From positions 1 to 33,257 of the forward strand of contig JAJRQZ010000027.1 in NCBI GenBank assembly GCA_024279935.1: a DNA stretch of 33,257 nucleotides, given 5' to 3'. Numbering within the stretch: position 1 is the stretch's first letter; the number at the start of each line of letters is the position of its first letter. The stretch comes from Bacteroidota bacterium. Lineage in GTDB: Bacteria > Bacteroidota > Bacteroidia > Bacteroidales > F082. The notes under the pieces were generated by a model. The model ran no database searches, was not told the origin of the DNA, and saw only the letters and a list, made by a program, of their open reading frames with translations. The position numbers and the translations under genes were made by a program. Positions 14,695-23,600 of the stretch are shown here, in pieces.

Positions 14695-15654
14695 GTGGAC
14701 GAAAAAATCAGGAAATCGGCTCTTTTAGCCATTGAAAACGAAATAGTTTCAATACAGTCAATGTTAAAATCGGTCAATGATGATTTTATCAGCGTTGTCA
14801 AGTATATTTTTAGTTCCGAGGGAAGGGTGGTTATTACAGGTATTGGGAAAAGTGCGATTATAGCGAATAAAATTGTCGCCACCCTCAATTCAACCGGCAC
14901 CCCATCGATATTTATGCATGCTGCCGATGCTATTCATGGCGACCTGGGGATTATTCAGCAAAACGACATAGTTATAGCCATATCGAAAAGCGGCGAAACT
15001 CCTGAGATAAAAATTCTTGCCCCTTTAATAAAAGCCCGGGGAAACATGCTTGTTGCTATGGTGGGCAATCTTGATTCGTATTTGGCGCTGCGGTCTGATT
15101 ATATTTTAAACACTACAGTGGAGCGCGAAGCCTGCCCTAACAACCTGGCGCCCACATCCAGCACCACGGCACAATTGGTTATGGGCGACGCCCTGGCTAT
15201 AAGTTTGTTGGACCTGAAAGGTTTTACCCCCAGCGATTTTGCCAAGTTCCACCCGGGCGGTGCCTTGGGCAAGCGCATGTTCGTAAGGGTGGGCGATATT
15301 TCAATAAAAAACGAAGTTCCTGTTGTTGAGGCAAGCGAATTGGCAACAAAAGTGATAATAGAGATATCGTCGAAACGACTTGGAGCCACCGCAGTTCTTG
15401 ATAACGGGGTCTTAACCGGGGTTATAACAGACGGCGACATAAGGAGGATGATAGAAAAGAACCCCGATTTTACAAGATTGAAAGCCCGCGATATCATGTC
15501 GGGAGACCCACGCACTATTGAAAGGGATGAGCTCGTGGTTAATGCCTTGTCCGTAATGCGCGAGAATAATATCACACAGCTTCTTGTTGTTGACAACGGA
15601 AATTATAAAGGAGTTATACATTTGCACGATATATTGAACGAAGGGATATTTTAA
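14695..15654 (+). CDS. kdsD: Arabinose-5-phosphate isomerase (KpsF/GutQ family)
   Basis: Converts ribulose-5-phosphate to arabinose-5-phosphate, the first step of Kdo synthesis for lipopolysaccharide. An N-terminal SIS domain carries GRVVITGIGKSAIIANKIVATLNSTGTPS, HAADAIHGDLG and ISKSGETPEI; a pair of CBS domains follows (ARDIMSGDPRTIERDEL and FRVGDISIKNEVPV regions, ending LVVDNGNYKGVIHLHDILNEGIF). I chose the GTG at 14695 because it gives 319 residues and begins where family members begin; the frame is open to a TTG at 14611, but that extension is AT-rich with no homology that I recognise. It is followed after 3 bp by lptB, a standard Kdo/LPS pairing. Confidence 0.93.
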   Translation: MDEKIRKSALLAIENEIVSIQSMLKSVNDDFISVVKYIFSSEGRVVITGIGKSAIIANKIVATLNSTGTPSIFMHAADAIHGDLGIIQQNDIVIAISKSGETPEIKILAPLIKARGNMLVAMVGNLDSYLALRSDYILNTTVEREACPNNLAPTSSTTAQLVMGDALAISLLDLKGFTPSDFAKFHPGGALGKRMFVRVGDISIKNEVPVVEASELATKVIIEISSKRLGATAVLDNGVLTGVITDGDIRRMIEKNPDFTRLKARDIMSGDPRTIERDELVVNALSVMRENNITQLLVVDNGNYKGVIHLHDILNEGIF

Positions 15655-15657
15655 ACT

Positions 15658-16410
15658 ATGATTTATAAACCTATGAAGCTTTGGACAAAAGATTTAGTAA
15701 AGAAGTATGGCAAGCGGACTGTTGCCAACAATGTTTCGGTAGAAGTGAACCAAGGTGAGATTATTGGGTTGCTGGGTCCAAACGGAGCCGGAAAAACAAC
15801 TTCTTTTTATATGATAGTCGGATTGATAAAGCCAAATTCGGGCTCTGTATATCTTGACGACCAAGAGATTACACAAATGCCGATGTATAAGCGCGCGCAG
15901 TTGGGGGTTGGGTACCTGGCCCAGGAGGCATCGGTATTCCGCCAGCTTAGCATAGAAGATAACCTAAAGGCCGTTATGCAATTTACCAAGATGACAAAAA
16001 CGGAGCAGGCAGAAAAGCTAGAGTCCTTGCTCGACGAATTCGGCCTGCAACATATCCGCAAGAGCAAAGGCATACAGTTGTCGGGCGGGGAACGCCGCAG
16101 GACTGAGATTGCCAGGGCCCTGGCAGTAAGCCCCAATTTCATCTTGCTGGACGAGCCTTTCGCAGGCGTTGACCCGATAGCCGTGGAAGACATACAAATG
16201 ATAGTTTCAAAACTAAAGGAAAAAAATATCGGCATCCTCATAACCGACCACAACGTTCATGAAACACTGACCATTGTTGACAAGGCTTATCTGTTGTTCG
16301 AGGGATCGATATTAAAACAAGGCACGGCAGAGGAGCTGGCTAACGACAAGCATGTCAGGAACGTTTATCTGGGGAGAAACTTCGAGTTGAGGCGCAAGGA
16401 GTTTTCTTGA
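15658..16410 (+). CDS. lptB: LPS export ABC transporter ATP-binding protein
   Basis: A 250-residue ABC ATPase that powers extraction of LPS from the inner membrane with LptFG. Walker A GLLGPNGAGKTTSFYM (residues 37-52), Q-loop VGYLAQEASVFRQ, signature LSGGERRRTEIARAL, Walker B FILLDEPFAGVDPIAV and the switch His in ILITDHNVHETL are all intact; the LSGGERRR and FAGVDP wording is specific to LptB. An internal ATG at 15673 (MKLWTKDLV) is an alternative start. It is co-transcribed with kdsD (3-bp gap) and convergent with pssA, from which it is separated by 16 bp that include a weak 6-bp hairpin. Confidence 0.95.
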   Translation: MIYKPMKLWTKDLVKKYGKRTVANNVSVEVNQGEIIGLLGPNGAGKTTSFYMIVGLIKPNSGSVYLDDQEITQMPMYKRAQLGVGYLAQEASVFRQLSIEDNLKAVMQFTKMTKTEQAEKLESLLDEFGLQHIRKSKGIQLSGGERRRTEIARALAVSPNFILLDEPFAGVDPIAVEDIQMIVSKLKEKNIGILITDHNVHETLTIVDKAYLLFEGSILKQGTAEELANDKHVRNVYLGRNFELRRKEFS

Positions 16411-16426
16411 CAAACCCTGTTTGTGT

Positions 16427-17158
16427 TCAGCTCTGTATATCAGTAAGATAAAAAACCAACGACAATAATAGATAAAACGCAATTATTACCGGTATTGCCA
16501 CTGATTTAAATATTAAGATCAGTATTAAGCTAAATGCGAGAAAAACGTATTTCACTTTGTTGTCCCTCCATCCGTAGTTTTTAAATTTAAATGCGAACAT
16601 CGGAAGCGGGACAACCATCAGGAACGACATGGCAAATGCGGTTGCGGTAAGGAAATAAGTGTTTGTTACAATCATATAGTACAAGCCCCTGTCATGATAA
16701 AGATAACTTTTTATGAGGGGGTAGGATGCTATCAATATCGCAACAGCCGGTGTCGGAATGCCGAGAAAGGAGTTTTGCTGCTTGTCGTCGATATTGAACT
16801 TTGCCAACCTCAAGGCAGCGAAAAGGGGGATGATAAATCCCAGGAAAGGCATGAATGTCGTGCTGGAGGCTGTGTTGCCAGGCTGGCCATGACTGATGTT
16901 TATCATGTTAAACAGGATAAACCCCGGCGCAAGGCCGAAGGATACCAAGTCGGCAAGGGAGTCCAGCTGTGCCCCTATCTCGGAATAAGCGTTGAGCAAC
17001 CTCGCGGCAAAACCGTCCAGAAAGTCAAAAACAGCAGCAATAAATATTAAATACGAGGCCGTTACCAGGTCTCCTTTCATTGCCATATAAATTGATAAAA
17101 TTCCCGCCAGCATATTTGTTAGCGTGAGCGTGTTGGGAATATGGTCTTTTATATTCAT
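16427..17158 (-). CDS. pssA: CDP-diacylglycerol-serine O-phosphatidyltransferase
   Basis: A 243-residue integral membrane enzyme making phosphatidylserine from CDP-diacylglycerol and serine, precursor of phosphatidylethanolamine. It carries the CDP-alcohol phosphatidyltransferase signature D48-G49-x2-A52-R53-x8-G62-x3-D66-x3-D70 (FDFLDGFAAR to QLDSLAD) and about six to eight hydrophobic helices. NTLTLTNMLAGILSI at the N-terminus is typical of the short bacterial PssA. It is divergent from mobA. The minus strand has TAACTTTG at 17197-17204, a -7-like element 38 bases before the start. Confidence 0.93.
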   Translation of the reverse strand: MNIKDHIPNTLTLTNMLAGILSIYMAMKGDLVTASYLIFIAAVFDFLDGFAARLLNAYSEIGAQLDSLADLVSFGLAPGFILFNMINISHGQPGNTASSTTFMPFLGFIIPLFAALRLAKFNIDDKQQNSFLGIPTPAVAILIASYPLIKSYLYHDRGLYYMIVTNTYFLTATAFAMSFLMVVPLPMFAFKFKNYGWRDNKVKYVFLAFSLILILIFKSVAIPVIIAFYLLLSLVFYLTDIQS

Positions 17159-17212
17159 CTTTTGTGATTTTTATCTTGCTATGAGATATTTTAGTTCAAA
17201 GTTAGTATTTAA

Positions 17213-17246
17213 TTTGAGATGCCGGGAAATAAAATGACTATTTTTG
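17213..17246 (+). promoter_or_regulatory. Promoter of mobA, leaving almost no leader
   Basis: TTTG at 17213-17216 and TATTTTTG at 17239-17246 (22-base spacer) match the Bacteroidota promoter form. The mobA ATG begins only 4 bases after the -7 element, so the transcript would be leaderless or nearly so. Confidence 0.55.
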
Positions 17247-17250
17247 TTTT

Positions 17251-17859
17251 ATGATCAACAAGGCTGATATTACCGGGATTATATTGTCGGGCGGGAAAAG
17301 TACACGGATGGGAAGTGATAAAGGGCAAAAGGAATTTATGGGAAAACCTCTTGTGGAATATGCCATTGAGGCTCTTCGCCCCAACTGCGGAAATCTTGTC
17401 CTGAGTGCCAACAGGCCGCTGGATTATCAAAAATACAATATCCAAATTATTGAAGATGAGATAATTGGCGTGGGCCCTATGGGAGGTATCCACTCTTGTT
17501 TGAAACAGTCGAAGAACGAGATAAATATTTTTCTTTCCTGTGACACTCCCTATATCGACTCAAGATTCATCAATTTCTTGATAAAAAACATCGATAAAAA
17601 TTTCGATGCCTTGGTTCCTGTTCACCCTGACAATAAAGTTGAGCCTTTATGTGCTTATTATAATTCGGTTTTAACTGAGGTTTTACGGGCTTTTATCGAC
17701 GACGGAAACTATAAGCTGATGAATTTTTTGGATTCCGTTAAAATGAAGAAGCTTGATTTAAGCGATTGGGAATATTGCAATCCCGGAACCTTTAGCAATT
17801 TCAACAGACCAGGGGATTTGAGGAAAAACAATGATCTATTTCAAGGGATCAAGGGGTAG
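17251..17859 (+). CDS. mobA: Molybdenum cofactor guanylyltransferase
   Basis: A 202-residue cytoplasmic nucleotidyltransferase that adds GMP to molybdopterin to form the bis-MGD-type cofactor. The signature GIILSGGKSTRMGSDKG (9-25) binds GTP; LVLSANRP, GVGPMGGIHSCL, IFLSCDTPYID and the C-terminal NFNRPGDL (typical NxNTPED-like) are all present. Its presence means the host makes molybdoenzymes, though none is in this window. The end overlaps the end of the convergent sensor kinase gene by 24 bp. The ATG is too far upstream in the GTP-binding loop for any later start to be functional. Confidence 0.93.
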   Translation: MINKADITGIILSGGKSTRMGSDKGQKEFMGKPLVEYAIEALRPNCGNLVLSANRPLDYQKYNIQIIEDEIIGVGPMGGIHSCLKQSKNEINIFLSCDTPYIDSRFINFLIKNIDKNFDALVPVHPDNKVEPLCAYYNSVLTEVLRAFIDDGNYKLMNFLDSVKMKKLDLSDWEYCNPGTFSNFNRPGDLRKNNDLFQGIKG

Positions 17860-19374
17860 TTTGAAAAAGAAAGCAGAGCCCTTTTCAATCTTGCTCTCCA
17901 CCCAAATTTTGCCGCCCAGCATTTCGATAAGCTTGTGGGTGATCGCAAGCCCTATTCCCGTACCTTCATATTTTCTGGACAAGGAATCGTCAGCCTGGCG
18001 GAAGAACTCGAAAATTATATCTAGTTTTTCCCCGGGGATTCCAATGCCGGTATCCTTAACGAAGAAAACCGGGATATTGTCGTCATCGGTATAAAAGCCA
18101 ATGTTTATGTTGCCGTCGAGCGTGAACTTGAAAGCATTTTTTATTAAAAGCTTGAAAATGTGCAACACTTTTTCCTTGTCGCTGATTATTGTCTCGGTAT
18201 ATTTCCCTTTGTCAATATCCAGCTTGATTTTAATGTGCGGTTTGTCACAGTTTTTTTGAACATCGAGCGATATCTTATGTGCTTCGGCAAGCAGCAATCT
18301 CGGGTCGATTTTAAAATAGTTGAGCTTTTCCTGGCCGCTTTTAACCAATGTGAAGTAAAAGATATCCTCTACTATTTCTTTTAAGTGAAAGCCGCTTTCA
18401 TAAATCAGGTTCGAGTAAATTACCACTTCGTCGTGATTTAAGTCGCTAGCCAATATTTGAGAAAACCCGATAACGGCATTCAAGGGTGTTCTCAGCTCGT
18501 GGGATATGGAGGCCAGGAAAGCTGCTTTGAGCTTGTCGCTCTCATTTGCTTTTTCCAGTGCCTGTTTCAGGTCGCTTTCATATTTTTTTATATCGGAGAT
18601 GTTGACGGCAGTGGTTGAGATATATAAAGGCTCGTCGTTGTCGTCTTTCATGAGGACGCCATTCATGAGAGTCGGGAATTCGTTTCCTTGCTTGTCGATA
18701 TGCCAAACTTCTTCAGTTAAATAATGCCCTGTTTTTATAAGCTTCTTGTTTATCTGTTCTATTTTGTTCATTTGATTGTCGGTGTGGAATGCCGATATGT
18801 GCCTGTCTTTAAGGTAGCTGCAGCTTAGCTTGTGCATCCGGGCGTAAGCGTCGTTGCAATAAATGATATTGCCGTCAAGGTCGGTCAACAGGCATCCGTA
18901 GTTTGCCGAATCGGTTATGGTTTTGAATTTGCGGATTTCCTCGTCTTGTTTTCGCGTATTTGTGAGGTCGTGAAGTATCGCACTTATAAATCTTTTGCTG
19001 TCGATGCTGAACAAAGAGAGGCGGGCGTCAACCCATATTATTGTCCCGTCGGTTTTAAGAAGCGCCCACTCAAATTCGTCTGAGCCGTTTTTAAGTGTTG
19101 TTTTAATTGCAGAAAGTCCCTTTTCGGTATAATTTATTCCGTTGATGGTTTTTTTAGGGGTGAAGTCCAATGGGCTCTTGCCGATGATATCGTTCTTTGA
19201 TTTGCAGTCCAGCATCTCGACCAAGGCTTTGTTGCAATCAACCACCCGGCCTCCTTTAATGGTTAGTATAGCATCTTTTGTTCCCTCCACAAGGCTTTGG
19301 TATTTCGCTATATGGTTCAGGTTTTCTTGTTCTGCCAAAATCCGGCTAAGTGCCGATTTTATTTGATTTACCAA
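17836..19374 (-). CDS. PAS-PAS histidine kinase, C-terminal part of a frameshifted gene
   Basis: A 512-residue reading from a TTG at 19374, but the open frame continues upstream to about 19522 and there encodes the missing end of a GAF domain (LNEGLKAVGIIPITQNEKL, AVLNVASHKYEEISDET). It is therefore the C-terminal two thirds of the gene begun at 20621. Domains: PAS (about 24-140, LVEGTKDAILTI), PAS with PAC (about 148-262, SANYGCLLTDLDGNII), HisKA with phospho-His H292 (SISHELRTPLNAVIGFS), and a HATPase with N box LLIKNAFKFT, G1 VKDTGIGIPG, F box FEFFRQ and G2 YEGTGIGLAI. There is no transmembrane segment and no C-terminal receiver. The signal and target are unknown. The 3' end overlaps mobA. 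Confidence 0.85.
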   Translation of the reverse strand: MVNQIKSALSRILAEQENLNHIAKYQSLVEGTKDAILTIKGGRVVDCNKALVEMLDCKSKNDIIGKSPLDFTPKKTINGINYTEKGLSAIKTTLKNGSDEFEWALLKTDGTIIWVDARLSLFSIDSKRFISAILHDLTNTRKQDEEIRKFKTITDSANYGCLLTDLDGNIIYCNDAYARMHKLSCSYLKDRHISAFHTDNQMNKIEQINKKLIKTGHYLTEEVWHIDKQGNEFPTLMNGVLMKDDNDEPLYISTTAVNISDIKKYESDLKQALEKANESDKLKAAFLASISHELRTPLNAVIGFSQILASDLNHDEVVIYSNLIYESGFHLKEIVEDIFYFTLVKSGQEKLNYFKIDPRLLLAEAHKISLDVQKNCDKPHIKIKLDIDKGKYTETIISDKEKVLHIFKLLIKNAFKFTLDGNINIGFYTDDDNIPVFFVKDTGIGIPGEKLDIIFEFFRQADDSLSRKYEGTGIGLAITHKLIEMLGGKIWVESKIEKGSAFFFKLPLDPLK

Positions 19375-19499
19375 ATAGTCGATGGTCTCCTTGGTCTCGT
19401 CACTTATTTCTTCGTATTTGTGCGATGCAACATTTAAAACGGCAATTAGTTTTTCGTTTTGGGTGATTGGGATGATCCCTACTGCCTTCAGTCCTTCAT

Positions 19500-20621
19500 T
19501 TAATCTTTCCGGCGGTTTTTTTCCTGCAAGAACGTTTTGTAATTGCCGTAAACGGGCTTTTTCTTCATCACCAGTTTTGATTGTTTATCGTTTCCCGAGA
19601 AAAAATCCCCAGAATCTGTAAACCGTTTCGACAGGCCTTTGTGGCTAACAAGTTTAAGTGCCTGTTCGTCCTTGTCGAATAAATAAATCCCCCCGCTGTC
19701 GATATCCTCCGATTGCAGGGCAAAGCTGAGCAAGGCATCGGCTGTTTTGTTGATGTCGCTCGTGGCCGATGTTATCTTTGCCAGGTCAAATTGCAATTTT
19801 AACAATTTTTCATCCCTGAGTGATTTTGTTACGTCCCTGAATATGCCGGTGGATCCTTTATAGTTGCCATCCTCGTCATAATCAGTCATTGCAGTTATCA
19901 GCAGTGTTTTCTTTATCCCTGTCTTGGTATGGATGTTTATATGGAACTTTGCGGCTTCCCCTTTTACGGCTTTTGCACTTTCATACATTAATATCTTATA
20001 CCAATCCTCAGAGAATATTGTCTTAAGTTTTTGGTTTATGAGTTCTTCTTTTGTGTATTCAAAGATATCGGCCCCGGCCTTGTTTATGTAGGTGAAATTA
20101 TTTTTTTTGTCAAGCTTGCCGATGCCCTCTCCAAGGTTATCGAGTATTTGTTTGTAATCCTTGTTGGTCGTTATTAGTTTCTGTGCCTGCTCGAAAACCA
20201 TGTTTTCAAGGTTCTGTTTTTTTTCTTGCAGTTTTTCCTCGGCCTTTTTTATTCGGATCATCGCCCTGGTTTGTGCTATCAGCTCCGAGGTGTCGATGGG
20301 TTTTGGCAAGAATGCTTCTGCCCCTGCTTCAAGGCCTTTTATCTTGCTGTTGGTGTCTGTCATTAGGGCCGTAAGCAAAATAACAGGAATCGACTTAGTC
20401 AAAACATTGGATTTCAGCATTATACATGCCTCAAAGCCGTCAATTCCGGGCATAATCACATCAATAAGGATGGTGTCGGGATTGTGCTGTTTGGCAAGTT
20501 CGATACAGTTTGTCGCCGATTCAGCAGTGATGACATTGCAGCCCGGGATATTTTCTTCCAGTATTGACTTGAGCGTCAGGAGGTTGTTCTTGTTGTCGTC
20601 TATTGCCAGTATTGTTGTCAC
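19500..20621 (-). CDS. Receiver-PAS-GAF protein, N-terminal part of a frameshifted gene
   Basis: A 373-residue product from a GTG at 20621. A receiver domain comes first (1-120): acidic pocket D8-D9, phospho-acceptor D54 (ILIDVIMPGIDG), T84 and K107 (FLPKPID). A coiled-coil linker (KKAEEKLQEKKQNLEN) leads to a PAS domain (about 155-270, ILDNLGEGIGKLDKKNNFTYIN) and the start of a GAF domain (about 285-365, SGGIYLFDKDEQALKLVSHKGL). The GAF domain breaks off at a run of seven A's and nine wrong-frame residues follow. The rest of the GAF and the kinase lie in the next frame (to 17836). The gene begins 10 bp after the hybrid kinase stop, so both are one operon and probably one phosphorelay. Confidence 0.85.
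   Translation of the reverse strand: MTTILAIDDNKNNLLTLKSILEENIPGCNVITAESATNCIELAKQHNPDTILIDVIMPGIDGFEACIMLKSNVLTKSIPVILLTALMTDTNSKIKGLEAGAEAFLPKPIDTSELIAQTRAMIRIKKAEEKLQEKKQNLENMVFEQAQKLITTNKDYKQILDNLGEGIGKLDKKNNFTYINKAGADIFEYTKEELINQKLKTIFSEDWYKILMYESAKAVKGEAAKFHINIHTKTGIKKTLLITAMTDYDEDGNYKGSTGIFRDVTKSLRDEKLLKLQFDLAKITSATSDINKTADALLSFALQSEDIDSGGIYLFDKDEQALKLVSHKGLSKRFTDSGDFFSGNDKQSKLVMKKKPVYGNYKTFLQEKNRRKD
19516..19522 (-). other. Frameshift site: run of seven A's (minus strand)
   Basis: On the minus strand GG-AAAAAAA-CCGCC. With seven A's the upstream frame reads LQEKNRRKD and stops at 19500; with eight A's it reads LQEKKPPERLNEGLKAVG and joins the GAF/kinase frame, giving one 928-residue protein over 17836-20621. 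This could be a sequencing or assembly indel, a real mutation, or polymerase/ribosome slippage. Confidence 0.85.
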
Positions 20622-20631
20622 TCTTGATGAT

Positions 20632-23600
20632 TTAAATATGTATATCTATTACTTTTAGTAATTCGTCGATGTTTATGGGTTTCGAGATATAGTCGTCGCA
20701 GCCGGCTTCCAGGGCTTTTTCCCTATCACCTGCAAGAGCATAGGCGGTTTGTGCGATCACCGGTATTCCGGGTTTTAGTTTTTTAAGGATTTTTGTGGCT
20801 TCCAAGCCTGAAATACCGGGCATTCTGATATCCATCAAAACCATGTCTATGTTTTCGTGGTCTTTAATGGTCTGTATTGCGGCTTTGGCATTACTGGCGA
20901 ATTTCAAATTCGACCTGGTAGGTTTTAGCATAGCTTTAAATAGTTGTTGTGCGGGCTTATTGTCGTCAACAACAAGGAAATTGTATTTTTCCCAATTGGG
21001 CATGCTCATGATTTCCTGCATAGAATCGTTATTTCTGTAAGTTTTCATCTGTAGTTTAGTTTTTAAGGGTAAAGTAAAATAAAACGCGCTTCCTTTTTTG
21101 TAAATGCTTTCCATCCATATATTCCCTCCGAACATTTCCACCAGGCCTTTCGATATCGACAACCCGAGGCCTGTTCCGCCGAATATGGCTTTGTTGGTCG
21201 ATGATGCTTGCCCGAATCTTTCAAAAATATATTTCTTGTCTTCGTTTGAGATGCCGATACCTGTGTCGCGCACAAAAAATTCGAGCAGTTTCTCGTTGAT
21301 CCTTTTATAACCGAATTCGATTTCTCCTTTTTTCGTGAATTTGATGGCATTTCCCAAGAGGTTGGTGATTATCTGCTTAAGCCTTAGCTCGTCGGTCTTT
21401 ATCGAATAATTGTCGTCAAGATCGGTATAATACTTAAGAGTGACATTTTCGGCAAGGCCTGTTTTTGACTTGAAATTATGCTGATCGTAAAGGCCATATA
21501 TTATTTCGTTCAAATTACAGTCCTTCAAGAACAGATCTACCTGCTTGGATTCTATTTTGGAGATATCGACTATGTCGTTTATCAGCCGAAGCAGCATCCT
21601 GCCGCTCTTGCTGATAATTTCGGCATAAGTAATTCTGTCTTTATCCGTGGAATAAGGTTTTGTCATTAGATCGGAAAAGCCTATGATCCCGTTCATCGGC
21701 GTTCTGATTTCGTGGCTCATATTCGATAAAAACAGCGATTTTAATTTATCTGCTTCCTCTGCTTTTTTCAGGGCGTTTTTTAATTCAGCATTTGTCTGCT
21801 TCAGCATTTCCGAATTTTTCTCTATCTCTTTCCTGCTTTTTTCGAGGCTTGAAAGGCTCTGCATGATATTTATGTTGTCGGTTAGCCTGTTCCCTATCTC
21901 GGCAAGCAGCTTAATTTCATATTCGTTCCATATTCTGTTTGTGGCTTTGTTGCAGACGACGAAAAGCCAGGGGTTGCCCTGCGTAGGGCGGATTACTACG
22001 CACAATGCCGAGTAAAAGTCCGTGCTGTCTTCCGGTTTTGTGATCTGTTTGCCGTTTAATGAATAGATCGGTATCGGCTTTTTCTCATGGATTATATTGC
22101 TTAAATCGAAATTTTTAATTCCGAATGTGTTGTTTAACAGCAAACAGGAATCCCCAATGTTGTTCTCATACTTTATTTCGCAGGATTTAAAATCGTCGTC
22201 GATGCGGGCAAGGAAGGTGCCGCTGCTTTGGATGCGTTTGTTGATTATTTTTAATAACTCCACTATGGCCTTTTCTAGGTGAATAGAGCTGCGGAGGGCT
22301 GTTTCTGCCTCGTCCAGGGATTCGTGCACCCATAAGTCCGACGATACTTTTTGCTCTTGAATTATACGTTGGGTGATATCTCTTGAGATTAAGATAATCT
22401 TGTTCTTGCTTAGGCTTATATTCGATTCCACCGTCCTCCATTTACCCGATTTGTTTTTGACCCTGAAAACAATTTGTTGGAGCACTATTTTTGATTTGTT
22501 CGTGTCAACATCAATATATTTGTCAATCAAATTGCGCAGAAGGGCCCTGTCATCGGGATGTACCATGTCAAACGCCGGTATGCCAAGCAGATCGATGGGC
22601 TTATAACCCAGGACTTGAAAATGGGATGGGCTTAAATATGTGAAAACCGGGTTGCCGACAAACGAGACCACGGCTATCAGATCGTTGGCAGTTTCAGCAA
22701 TTATCCGGAAATTTTCTTCGCTTTCCTGTAGTTTTTGCTCTGCCTTTTTTCTCTTGGTTATCTCAATAGCAAATACTATTACCGCTTCTTTCCCGAAATA
22801 CTCTCCTTTTGTGAGCTTTATTATTTTCGGGAACACCTCGCCGTTCTTTCTCTTGCCCCAAAATTCGGTCGTTACCGGTTTTCCTTTTATGGCTTTGGCA
22901 AATACAGCTTTAAACTTTTGTTCATCATATTGGGAACGGTCAGCAAGGAACTCAGGTGTTTTGCCAATGATCTCTTCTTTTTTATAACCGTACATTTTTA
23001 TCGCACCTTTGTTAACATCTATGAATTTACCGTTTAAATCCTGAATGTAAACTGCTGCTAATGTATTATTATATAGGTTCTTGAATGTCTTTTGGCTTTT
23101 CAGCAGTTCGTTTTTCTGCTTATAACTTTCGCTTATGTCCTCTACAAGGCAAATCCCGGCGTAAATATTGTTATGTTCATCCTCTATACCTTTAAAAAGG
23201 ATTCTGACAGGGGTTGTTTTGTTGGCCGTTATGCTTTTATAATTACCCTCATAATATCCTACTTCACCTTTTAATGTTTTTATTATCTGCTTTTTAAGCT
23301 CTTCGTCTTTTATTTGCGTCAACAGGTTGAAACCTATTAGTTTTTCTTTTGAGGAACCAATAATAGAAACAAATAAGAAGTTGCAATCAATTATTATCCC
23401 ATTGCTGTCATAATACATTATGCCCAGAGGGGAATTGTCGAATATGCTCTTAAACTTACGATTGCTCTCGGCGGTCGTTTTCTGTATTCTGCTTTCGACA
23501 CTTATGTCCCTTACTTGGCCTACAACGGCATATTCCCCTTCAAACATGGTCTCGCTGACGGTAAAGCTGCAATACTTGATTTCGCCGTCCTTGCAAACTA

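Noticed and set aside
16410-16424. Terminator between lptB and pssA (ACAAAC/GTTTGT)
   Set aside because: Only a 6-bp AT-rich stem with no T-run; too weak to call.
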